From Streptomyces sp. YIM 98790 (GTDB taxonomy: Bacteria; Actinomycetota; Actinomycetes; Streptomycetales; Streptomycetaceae): DNA of 46,374 nt. The notes beneath the pieces were generated by a model. The model saw nothing but the letters and a program-made list of their open reading frames with translations, searched no databases and was not told the DNA's origin. The DNA is taken from the NCBI RefSeq assembly GCF_011421595.1, contig NZ_WTLH01000015.1:10127-56500 (forward strand). The letters run 5' to 3'. This document shows positions 1 through 7,628 of this stretch, piece by piece (positions within the stretch are counted from its first letter, which is position 1; each line of letters opens with the position of its first letter). Both the position numbers and the translations under genes were made by a program.

Positions 1-29
1 CCCGGCGCCGTCCGGACTCGCCGCGCACA

Positions 30-54
30 CGGCCGGCCGGGGCGGGGCCGGCCG
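30..54 (-). terminator. GC hairpin after the permease gene
   Basis: Arms CGGCCGGCC (30-38) and GGCCGGCCG (46-54) form a perfect 9-bp stem with a 7-nt loop, about 60 bp past the stop codon of the leftward permease gene. It could terminate that transcript. There is no U tract, as is common in high-GC actinomycetes. The rest of positions 1-113 holds nothing I can call. Confidence 0.4.
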
Positions 55-113
55 GGCGCTGCTTGCCGCGCCTCGGCCCGTGGTGCCCGGCCGTCCCGGC
101 CCGGGGTGGGGGG

Positions 114-1415
114 TCAGGGCGGAGCGGTGGCGGGGTTGCGGCGCAGGCGGAGGTAGAGCAGGGCGGCGCCGGTCAGCGCCAGCGGCCACAGCAGGTAGCG
201 GCCGGTCATCAGCAGCAGCGCGGCAACCGCGGCCAGCGACACCAGCGCCGCCCACCACCCGCGGCTGCGCCGGGGCAGCAGCCGGACCGCCGCCGCCACC
301 CCGGCCGCATAGACGGTGACGAACGAACCGGTCGCCAGCAGCACCAGCGGCCGGGGCCCGGCACCTGCCGCCGCCACCGCGCCCAGCGCGGCGAAGGCCA
401 GCCCCGACACCAGGGCCAGGCTGCGGCGCGGCACTTCACCCGCCACGCTGCCACGGTCCAGCCAGCCCGGGGCGGCCCCGTCCCGGCCCAGCGCCGCGCC
501 CAGCTTGGCGGCGCCCGCGTAGTACACGTTCATCGCGCCGAAGGTCAGCAGCAGCGCGGCCCCGGCCGCCAGCCAGCGGGCGCTGCCGCCCAGCCCCCGG
601 GCCAGGAGTTCGCCCAGCGGGGCTTCCGAGGAGGCCGCGCCCGGGCCGAGGACGGCGATCACCGCGAACGCCACCGACAGATACAGCACGCCGACCACCA
701 CCACCGCCGCCATGGCGGCGCGCGGCAGGTCGCGCGCCGGGCGGCGGAACTCACCGGCCAGATGGGTGATCGCCTCCCAGCCCGCGAAGCTCCACACCAG
801 CATGGCCGCAGCCCCGCCCACCGCGGCCCAGCCGTGCGGCGCGAACGGCTGGAGATTCCCGGTCCGGGCGTCCGGCAGGGACAGCGCCACCGCGACCAGC
901 AGCAGGGTGACCAGCAGCACGGCGAGCAGGAACTGCAGCCGGCCGGTGAGCCGCAGGCCGGCCGCGTTGACCGCGGTCACCAGCACCATCAGCCCGCCGG
1001 CGGTGACCGCCGCGGTGGCGGCCCCGCCGCCCAGCGCCGCCGCCGCGTAGCCGCCGCCGAACAGCGCCGCGGCCGTCGCCCCCGGCGGCACGGCCAGATA
1101 GAAGCACCAGCCCACCACGGCCGCGGCCCGCTCCCCGAACGCCAGCCGGGCATAGGTGGAGACCCCGCCCGCGTCCGGGTGGCGGGCCCCGAGCGCGGCG
1201 AACGCGGCGGCCAGCGGCGCGGAGAGCAGCGCCAGCGCCAGCCAGGCCAGCAGCGAGGCCGGGCCCGCCGCATCGGCCGCCAGAGCGGGCAGGGCGATGA
1301 CGCCCGTGCCCAGCACGGCCCCGACGTACAGGGCGGTTCCCTGCGCGGTGGTCAGCCGTCCGCCGGCCGCCGGAACCGCCGCCGCCGGGGCGGCCGTGGT
1401 GATCGTTTCCCTCAT
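114..1415 (-). CDS. APC-family amino-acid permease, YjeH-like
   Basis: This is a 433-residue polytopic membrane protein of the amino acid-polyamine-organocation (APC) superfamily. Hydrophobic segments run the whole length, about 12 in all. The N-terminal glycine-rich motif GAVLGTGVIALPALAA (about residues 31-46) is the substrate-binding TM1 signature. HPDAGGVSTYARLAFG (about residues 87-102) and FAGWEAITHLAGEFRRPARD resemble E. coli YjeH, a methionine/branched-chain amino-acid exporter, so export is a reasonable guess. The ATG at 1415 is chosen because hydrophobic sequence begins shortly after it and upstream sequence is out of context. It is divergent from the GlxA/AraC-type regulator at 1488 with only 72 bp between, which suggests the regulator may control it. 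The substrate is inferred, not shown. Confidence 0.88.
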   Translation of the reverse strand: MRETITTAAPAAAVPAAGGRLTTAQGTALYVGAVLGTGVIALPALAADAAGPASLLAWLALALLSAPLAAAFAALGARHPDAGGVSTYARLAFGERAAAVVGWCFYLAVPPGATAAALFGGGYAAAALGGGAATAAVTAGGLMVLVTAVNAAGLRLTGRLQFLLAVLLVTLLLVAVALSLPDARTGNLQPFAPHGWAAVGGAAAMLVWSFAGWEAITHLAGEFRRPARDLPRAAMAAVVVVGVLYLSVAFAVIAVLGPGAASSEAPLGELLARGLGGSARWLAAGAALLLTFGAMNVYYAGAAKLGAALGRDGAAPGWLDRGSVAGEVPRRSLALVSGLAFAALGAVAAAGAGPRPLVLLATGSFVTVYAAGVAAAVRLLPRRSRGWWAALVSLAAVAALLLMTGRYLLWPLALTGAALLYLRLRRNPATAPP

Positions 1416-1487
1416 GCCCGGTAGCCTCGCCGAGCCGCCACGGCACCGGACAGTGGCAGAAATGCCGTAGTGCGATAAATTCCCGCC

Positions 1488-2660
1488 ATGCACGAGGAGA
1501 CCCGGCCCGCCCGCCCCGTGGTCGCGGTGGCGGTCACCGAGGGCGCGCCCGCGTTCGAGCTGGCCGTCCCCTGCGAGGTGTTCGGCATCGACCGCGGCGA
1601 ACTGGTCCGCCCCCGTCCCTGGTACGAGCTGCGGCTGTGCGCCGCCGAACCCGGCCCGCTGCGCACCGCCGGCGGTCTGCTGCTGGACACCCCGTACGGG
1701 CTGGAGGAGCTGGTCGCGGCCGACACCGTGGTGGTCGGCGCCTGCGCCCGGTCCCGGCAGCTGGCGCCGCCGCCGGGCCTGGTCGTGGCGGTGCGCGAGG
1801 CCCACCGGGCGGGCCGCCGGATCGTGGCCCTGTGCAGCGGCGCGTACGTACTGGCCGAGGCCGGAATCCTGGACGGCCGCCGGGCCACCACCCACTGGCT
1901 CAACGCGGCCGACTTCGCCGCCCGCTACCCGAAGGTGCGCTTCGACCCGGCCGCCCTCTACACGGACGAGGGCGGACTGCTCACCTCGGCCGGCACCGGG
2001 GCCGTCATCGACATGTGCCTGCATCTGGTGCGCGGCGACCACGGCGCGGCCGTGGCCAACGAGGTGGCGCGGCGCATGGTGGTGCCGCCGCACCGGGAGG
2101 GCGGCCAGGCCCAGTACGCCCGGCAGGGCCCGGCGCCGGCACGGGCACCGGCACCCGAGGCCGGCGCGGACGGCCTGGGCGCGGTGCAGCACTGGGCCCG
2201 GGAGCGGCTGCACGAGCCGCTCACCGTCGCCGCCCTGGCGCGCCGCGGCCACATGAGCGAACGCACCTTCGCCCGCCGCTTCCGGGACACCCTGGGCATC
2301 ACCCCGCTCCAGTGGCTGCTCCAGGAGCGGGTGCGGCTGGCCCAGGAACTGCTGGAGGTCACCGACGAGCCGGTGGAGACGGTGGCCCGCCGCACCGGCT
2401 TCGGCACGGCGGCCAATCTGCGGCATCACTTCCGCCGCGTCACCTCGGTCTCCCCGCAGACCTACCGGCATGTCTTCCGGCTGCGCGCGGCCACGCCGCA
2501 GCCGCCGCACCCGCGGCCGCGGCCGGGGCGGGAGCCGGATCAGCCGGGCGGCGGCCCCGATGACGGCCCGGCGGCGGACGGACCCGGTGCGGCGGGCGTG
2601 GCCGCCGGGGTCTTCGCCCCGGGTTCCCGGCCGCCCATGTCCAGCCGGAACGGCGGATAG
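1488..2660 (+). CDS. GlxA-family transcriptional regulator (DJ-1/PfpI + AraC HTH)
   Basis: 390 residues. The N-terminal half (about 10-195) is a DJ-1/PfpI class I amidotransferase-like domain with the characteristic nucleophile-elbow segment IVALCSGAYVLAEAGILDG. The C-terminal half (about 225-330) is an AraC/XylS DNA-binding domain with two helix-turn-helix motifs, seen as MSERTFARRFRDTLGITP and VARRTGFGTAANLRHHFRR. Such proteins are cytoplasmic one-component regulators that usually sense small metabolites; the ligand is unknown here. It is divergent from the permease gene and probably acts on the shared 72-bp intergenic region. The last 50 or so residues are Pro/Gly/Arg-rich, and their codons overlap the 3' end of the convergent DUF4389 gene by 121 bp. 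Confidence 0.9.
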   Translation: MHEETRPARPVVAVAVTEGAPAFELAVPCEVFGIDRGELVRPRPWYELRLCAAEPGPLRTAGGLLLDTPYGLEELVAADTVVVGACARSRQLAPPPGLVVAVREAHRAGRRIVALCSGAYVLAEAGILDGRRATTHWLNAADFAARYPKVRFDPAALYTDEGGLLTSAGTGAVIDMCLHLVRGDHGAAVANEVARRMVVPPHREGGQAQYARQGPAPARAPAPEAGADGLGAVQHWARERLHEPLTVAALARRGHMSERTFARRFRDTLGITPLQWLLQERVRLAQELLEVTDEPVETVARRTGFGTAANLRHHFRRVTSVSPQTYRHVFRLRAATPQPPHPRPRPGREPDQPGGGPDDGPAADGPGAAGVAAGVFAPGSRPPMSSRNGG

Positions 2661-3268
2661 GTGTCCGTCAGCAGCGACGCGTACACATCCACGCGCATCG
2701 TCCAGCGGACCATGCCCATCAGGAAGTCGAACAGCCCCCGCGGGTAACGTGCCGTGAACAGCAGCGCGATCACGGCGAACAGCGTGAGCAGCGGCACCAG
2801 ACCGATCCGGTAGCCGGTGTCCCAGTCGCCGCCGCCGCCCCCGGCGCCCGTCAGGACGGCCACCACCAGGTACTGCGGCAGCGCCAGCAGCCACCACTTG
2901 ACCAGCACCAGGCCCCGCGACAGGCGTTCCGGATAGGCCAGCCGCACCCGCAGCGGATAATCCGGCACGTCCTTGAGCGTGAACGGCGGATACCGGTCCG
3001 TGCCCAGCACGTACCAGGCGTAGTAGCCGACCCGCCAGGACCAGCGCAGCACCCCGACGTTGAAGTCGAAGAGCGCCCGTGGATAGCGGGCGGTGAACAG
3101 GATGGCGAAGAACGCCACCACGGTGACGAAGAAGAAGGCGATCCAGAGAAAGACCAGGACGATGTAGTGCGGAATGGCCAGCAGCCACTTCACCAGCCAC
3201 ATCCAGCGGCTCAGCCGGGGATCGATGTCCGCCTCGATGTCCAGGGGATGCGTCGCGGCAGGTGTCAC
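2540..3268 (-). CDS. DUF4389 domain membrane protein
   Basis: About 242 residues from the GTG at 3268, which has an AAAGG ribosome site 8 nt upstream; a GTG at 3277 is the alternative. The protein is an internal duplication. Each half holds a tryptophan-rich hydrophobic hairpin followed by LFTARYPR-(A/G)-LFDF, a second membrane segment and a TD-x-YPPF motif (about residues 55-110 and 165-225). This matches the DUF4389 family of actinobacterial membrane proteins, whose function is unknown to me. The C-terminal tail is Pro/Ala/Gly-rich and lies opposite the 3' end of the GlxA-type regulator. No operon partner is evident. Confidence 0.82.
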   Translation of the reverse strand: MTPAATHPLDIEADIDPRLSRWMWLVKWLLAIPHYIVLVFLWIAFFFVTVVAFFAILFTARYPRALFDFNVGVLRWSWRVGYYAWYVLGTDRYPPFTLKDVPDYPLRVRLAYPERLSRGLVLVKWWLLALPQYLVVAVLTGAGGGGGDWDTGYRIGLVPLLTLFAVIALLFTARYPRGLFDFLMGMVRWTMRVDVYASLLTDTYPPFRLDMGGREPGAKTPAATPAAPGPSAAGPSSGPPPG

Positions 3269-3423
3269 CTCGACCACCTTTCGGCGGTGGTGCGTGGAAC
3301 TGCGGTGCGCCCGGTGGCGCGGCACGCTCCACGGCGTCGTGCGCAGGTCCCTCTCAGCGTCCCACCGGCTTCCGCACCCCGCATCCGCACCGCATCCGCA
3401 CCGCCACCGCATCCGCGACACGG

Positions 3424-3458
3424 CGGACCGCCCGCGCGGAGTGTGCGCGGGCGGTCCG
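3424..3458 (-). terminator. Terminator of the polysaccharide operon
   Basis: A perfect 14-bp stem is formed by CGGACCGCCCGCGC (3424-3437) and its complement (3445-3458), with a 7-nt loop. It lies 66 bp beyond the stop codon of the leftward radical copper oxidase gene, the last gene of the operon, and before the DUF4389 start region. Confidence 0.7.
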
Positions 3459-3523
3459 GCCGCGTCGGGGCGGGCCGGACGGGCGGGACACGCCCGTTCC
3501 GCCCGTGCACCCCGGCGGGGACA

Positions 3524-6112
3524 TCAGGTCAGGCGGTGGCGCCTGGGCACATCGCCCTTGCCGCAGGCGATGCCGTCGCCGCCCGGGTCCAGCAGCAGCG
3601 GGTCCTCGGTGCCGTTGAGCTCCAGCCGGCCGAAGCCGTGCTGCCGCAGCCACTCGCACCGTGCCCTGGTGGTGTCCGCCACCGTCTGCGGGAAGGCGGC
3701 GGGCACGCAGACACCGGCCGCGCCGTAGGCGCGTTCGCAGCCGGCGATCCGCACGTCCACCGGCTCCGACTCGCGCTTCTTCCCCGGCCCGCGCACCTCG
3801 CCGGTCAGGCCGTTGGCGAAGTCCTGCACGGCGGGTACGTCGCCCTCGGCCTCACCCTCACGCTCGGCCGCACCCTCGGCCGCGGCCGAGTCCGAGGAGA
3901 GCCCGGAGAGCGGCTCCCCGCCGCCGGACAGCGCCATGGCGCCGTGGTGTTGGTGGCCGCCGGTGGTGGTGGCGGCCAGCGCGGCGCCGCTCTCCGGCAC
4001 GCCCAGGTGCACCCACTCCGCGACCGACGGCACCCCGTCGGCGTTCACCGCGAACAGCATGTACCAGCCGGGCGGCGCCAGGTTGGGGTTGCTGGTCACA
4101 TTGAGGCCGACGGTGTCGCCGTCGACGGTCAGCGGCAGGTCCACGAACCGCTGGTTGGGATCGGAGGAGTGGGTCACCGCGGCCGGGCGGATCAGCTCCG
4201 CCCTGACGATCGGCGAGTCCACCGTGATCTGCTGCGTCGACCCGTACTCCCATTCGGTGGAGGCCACCGAGGTGATCTCCGGCCGGTCGCCGCGGAACAG
4301 GTACGGCGGGGTGTACACGGACACGTTGTGGTTCCACGAACCGTCACCGGGGTTGTCGCCGGTGGCCATCACCCGTCCGTCCGGCAGCAGGAAGGCGGAG
4401 GAGTGGTAGCCGTAGGCCTCCGGGTTGGGCGCCACCGGGTCGAAGGTCCCGGTCACCGGGTCGAAGACGGAGGACTCGTACACCGGGTCGGCACGGTTGT
4501 GCAGGGCGCCGCCGGTCTCCAGTACCGTGCTGTCCGGCAGCAGCACCGCCGAGACATACATCTTGCCCTGGTCACCGGTCTGCGGCACCGGCCCGGCGCC
4601 CAGGTCCACGGTGCCCTGCGGCAGCAGCGGCCCCGGCTCGTACTGCGGGTCGGGCTCGGTCAGGTCGATGATGTCGGTCAGCCGGTTGCCGTCCGGGTTG
4701 GTGTCGATGTTGCCGCCGCCCATGGTGATGACCCGCTGGTCCTGGGCCGGGGGCAGCAGCACGCTGGCCGACTGGTCCCGCTCGTCCTTGTTCTGCAGCC
4801 CGGGGACGTCGGTGATGGTGTTGGCGTCGTAGTCGTAGATCGAGGCACCGGTGCCCGGGGTGCCGTTGCCGAAGACGTGGCTGCCGCTGTAGAACAGCCG
4901 CCCGTCCTGCATCAGGATCATCGACGGGTACAGGCCCCAGAACGACCAGGTCTGGTTGACCTGCCAGGACGGCAGCCACTGCTGCTGCTCGTGCGACCAC
5001 AGCTCGGCGGTGACGCTGCCCGTGGAGTCCTCGCGCAGCCCGCCGAAGGAGATCACGTCACCGTTGCCGAGGATGGTGGCCGAGGGGTACCAGTGACCGT
5101 CGTTCATGTCGTTGGTCCTGGTGTACGTCTCGGTGGCCGGGTCGAAGATGTAGGAGTCCTTGTAACCCTCGTAGCCGTGCGTGCCCCCGGCGTCCGGATA
5201 GGCCAGGTTGCCGCTCATCACCAGTACCCGGCCGTCCGCCAGTTGCACATGCCCGGCGCAGAACATGTCGTCCGGGGTGGGGATCACGGTGTAGCTGCCG
5301 TCCGCCGGGTCGTACACGGCCGAGGTGAAGGTCCCGGCCGCGAACAGTTCCTCGCTGTTGCCCGAGCCCGCGATCAGCAGCACCTTGCCGTTGTGCAGCA
5401 CCACCGAGTGCATGGAGCGGACCGGGTTCTGCACGGGCAGCACGTCCCACCGGCCGTCCTCGCACTCGGCCCGGGTGCCGGTGCAGACCGGTCCCGGGTC
5501 CGGCGCGGTGGCGTCCACCATGGCGTAGTCGTCGGTGATCAGGGTGCCCACCGCGTAGAGCGAGACGCCCCAGGCGATCCGGTCGGTGCCCGGCGGGATC
5601 TCCGGCGTGCGGACCTCGGTGCGGGTGTAGGCGGCGGCCGGGCCGAGGGTCTGCAGGTCGGTCCAGTACTGCCAGCCGAGGGTGGTGTCGTGGCGGAAGA
5701 CCGTCACCGAGTTGGAGCCGGTGGTGGCCTTGTACCACAGCGACAGGTCGTACTGGTGCCCCTCTTCCACGTAGGGCGCGCAGGCCGCGCTCTCGGTGAT
5801 CAGGGCCTTGCGGTCGCCGTCGGTCCGCTCGGTGAGGGTGACCTCCATGGCCACGCTCCCCGTGCGGGCGTCGGCGGTCGGCTGGATGACGAACTCGTTG
5901 CCGCCCCAGCCGGAGCGGGACCAGCAGTGCGGCATGTCGCCGGTGCCGGCCGTCTCGAAGCCCGGGTTGGTGACCAGGTTCGGGTCGGCTGTCGCCGCGG
6001 GCGCGGTGGTGAGCAGTACGGCGGGCAGCAGCGCCGCCAGGGTCAGCAGCGCTGCTCTGCGTCTGCGCCGCTGCCGCCGCGGTACGGCGTGTGCGGGCGG
6101 AGGTGCGGGCAT
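3524..6112 (-). CDS. Secreted galactose-oxidase-like radical copper oxidase with CBM and Excalibur-like tail
   Basis: 862 residues. The ATG at 6112 is preceded by AAGGGA at 7-nt spacing. The order of parts is: Arg-rich signal peptide (1-42, cleavage likely after ATA), a CBM4/9-type jelly-roll module (about 45-205), a kelch propeller (about 225-600), a DUF1929/early-set domain (about 605-705), a His/Gly/Ser/Glu-rich linker, and a tail ending LLLDPGGDGIACGKGD that resembles an Excalibur calcium-binding motif. The residues of the galactose oxidase copper site can all be matched by motif: Cys285 (FCAGH) and Tyr342 (HWYPS) for the Cys-Tyr cofactor, Tyr569-His570 (YGYHS) and His648 (AAVTHSS). An active alcohol- or carbohydrate-oxidising enzyme at the cell surface is therefore likely. 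It sits 97 bp downstream of three membrane glycosyltransferase genes on the same strand, so its substrate may be their polysaccharide. It is related to Streptomyces GlxA but longer and in a different context. Confidence 0.88.
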   Translation of the reverse strand: MPAPPPAHAVPRRQRRRRRAALLTLAALLPAVLLTTAPAATADPNLVTNPGFETAGTGDMPHCWSRSGWGGNEFVIQPTADARTGSVAMEVTLTERTDGDRKALITESAACAPYVEEGHQYDLSLWYKATTGSNSVTVFRHDTTLGWQYWTDLQTLGPAAAYTRTEVRTPEIPPGTDRIAWGVSLYAVGTLITDDYAMVDATAPDPGPVCTGTRAECEDGRWDVLPVQNPVRSMHSVVLHNGKVLLIAGSGNSEELFAAGTFTSAVYDPADGSYTVIPTPDDMFCAGHVQLADGRVLVMSGNLAYPDAGGTHGYEGYKDSYIFDPATETYTRTNDMNDGHWYPSATILGNGDVISFGGLREDSTGSVTAELWSHEQQQWLPSWQVNQTWSFWGLYPSMILMQDGRLFYSGSHVFGNGTPGTGASIYDYDANTITDVPGLQNKDERDQSASVLLPPAQDQRVITMGGGNIDTNPDGNRLTDIIDLTEPDPQYEPGPLLPQGTVDLGAGPVPQTGDQGKMYVSAVLLPDSTVLETGGALHNRADPVYESSVFDPVTGTFDPVAPNPEAYGYHSSAFLLPDGRVMATGDNPGDGSWNHNVSVYTPPYLFRGDRPEITSVASTEWEYGSTQQITVDSPIVRAELIRPAAVTHSSDPNQRFVDLPLTVDGDTVGLNVTSNPNLAPPGWYMLFAVNADGVPSVAEWVHLGVPESGAALAATTTGGHQHHGAMALSGGGEPLSGLSSDSAAAEGAAEREGEAEGDVPAVQDFANGLTGEVRGPGKKRESEPVDVRIAGCERAYGAAGVCVPAAFPQTVADTTRARCEWLRQHGFGRLELNGTEDPLLLDPGGDGIACGKGDVPRRHRLT

Positions 6113-6209
6113 GGTCGTCCCTTCGGTCATGCGGGTGGTACGGGTCGTGCGAGGGCGGTACGCGTCTGCGGGGTGCTGCCTGCGGGGTGCTGCGGGTGCT
6201 GCTGCGGGC

Positions 6210-7628
6210 TCAGACGGCGGGCGGGGCCGGCACCGAAGCGGCCCGCACCGCGGCCGCCGCTCCTGCTCCCGTCTCCGCCCCCGCCTGCGCATCCGCCTCC
6301 GCCCGGCTCGCGGCGGCGCCCCCGCGCCCGGCCCGGCGGCCGCTGCGCGGCAGGTACACCAGCACCTCGGTGGCGGCGAACCGCAGCACAAAGGTGGTCA
6401 GCAGGGCCAGCGCGGTGGCCGGCAGCACCGCCACCCCCAGCCGTTCCACCAGCAGCGCGATCAGCGGCACCCGCAGCACCAGATCGGCATTGGCCAGCAC
6501 CGCGAACCGCCCGGCCCGGTCCGCCCAGTGCCGGTGCGTCCGCCGGTGCCGGAACAGCAGCAGCTCGGTGAGGACGAAGTTCCAGGCGACACCGCACTGG
6601 TTGGCGATCACCACGGCCGGCAGGTAGTGCAGACCGCCGGCCGTCAGCAGATACAGCGCCAGCAGATTGGGCAGGAAGCCGGTCAGCCCGATCAGCCCGA
6701 ACACCGCCATCCGGGCGGTGGCCGAGGCGGTGCGCAGCTCCACCAGATGGCGGAGGAAACGTATGCCCTCCCGGGCCGTGGACTTGGACTCGCCCGCGAA
6801 CCGGTCCTGGAACACGAACGGCACCTCGGTGACCGTCCCCGGGCGGCAGCGCACCGCCAGCTCCATGAGGATCTTGTAGCCGAGCGGGCGGAGCGTCTCG
6901 GCGGTGACGATGCTGCGGCGGATGGCGAAGAAGCCGCTCATCGGGTCGCTGAGGCCGCGCAGCCGGCGCGGGAAGATGCCCTTGGCCAGCCAGGTGGAGG
7001 CCCGGGAGACCGCGATGCGGTAGCCGCCGGCCAGCCCGGCGCGGCTGCCGCCGCGGATGTAGCGGCTGGCGACGACCAGTTCGGCGCCGGAGTGCTCGCC
7101 GGCCGCCACCAGCTCCGGCACCAGCGAGGGCGGGTGCTGGAGGTCGGCGTCCATGACCACGATCCAGTCGGTTCCGGCGGCCTTCATGCCCGCCACGACC
7201 GCGCCGCCCAGGCCGCCTTCCGGGACCTCCCGGTGCAGCACCGACACCGGGAACGGGCAGTGCGGTGCCTCTCGGGCGATGACCTGCGGGGTGTCGTCCT
7301 TGCTGTCGTCCACGAACAGCACCGAGCAGTCCAGGCCGGCCGGTATCGACTCGCTCAGCCGGCGCAGCAGTTCGGGGATGTTCCCGGCCTCGTTGAAGGT
7401 CGGGATGATCAGGGTGACGGTTCCGGGGCGGACGTTCTCCAGTGGCCACACGGCCGTCCGCCGCCAGGGACGCCGGACGGCGGGCGCCGCGGGCGCCGCG
7501 GGCATGGCGGGCGCGGCGGCCGGGTCGCCGGCGGCCGGATCGCCCGCCGCGAGCTCCCCGGCGGGGAGTGCGGCGGCGCGGGCGGCGCCGAGGGAGTCGG
7601 TGCCGGGCCGGGCGGGGAACGGATTCAT
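6210..7628 (-). CDS. DPM1-like GT2 glycosyltransferase fused to GtrA-type membrane domain
   Basis: 472 residues. An Ala/Pro-rich N-terminal extension (1-55) is followed by a dolichyl-phosphate-mannose-synthase-like GT2 domain (about 68-310). It contains LIIPTFNEAGNIPELL, FVDDSKDDTP and the metal-binding MDADLQHPP (D160-A-D162). A four-helix GtrA-like domain (about 320-440) follows, then a low-complexity Ala-rich tail. By family it would load a sugar onto polyprenyl phosphate and move it across the membrane. The ATG at 7628 overlaps the stop codon of the upstream GT39 gene (ATGA), which implies translational coupling. The lipid-linked sugar it makes would be a natural donor for that GT39 enzyme. 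Confidence 0.88.
   Translation of the reverse strand: MNPFPARPGTDSLGAARAAALPAGELAAGDPAAGDPAAAPAMPAAPAAPAVRRPWRRTAVWPLENVRPGTVTLIIPTFNEAGNIPELLRRLSESIPAGLDCSVLFVDDSKDDTPQVIAREAPHCPFPVSVLHREVPEGGLGGAVVAGMKAAGTDWIVVMDADLQHPPSLVPELVAAGEHSGAELVVASRYIRGGSRAGLAGGYRIAVSRASTWLAKGIFPRRLRGLSDPMSGFFAIRRSIVTAETLRPLGYKILMELAVRCRPGTVTEVPFVFQDRFAGESKSTAREGIRFLRHLVELRTASATARMAVFGLIGLTGFLPNLLALYLLTAGGLHYLPAVVIANQCGVAWNFVLTELLLFRHRRTHRHWADRAGRFAVLANADLVLRVPLIALLVERLGVAVLPATALALLTTFVLRFAATEVLVYLPRSGRRAGRGGAAASRAEADAQAGAETGAGAAAAVRAASVPAPPAV

Noticed and set aside
63..1424. Long rightward frame opposite the permease gene
   Set aside because: Gln/Arg/Gly-rich composition typical of the reverse strand of a GC-rich gene; the leftward frame has clear permease motifs.
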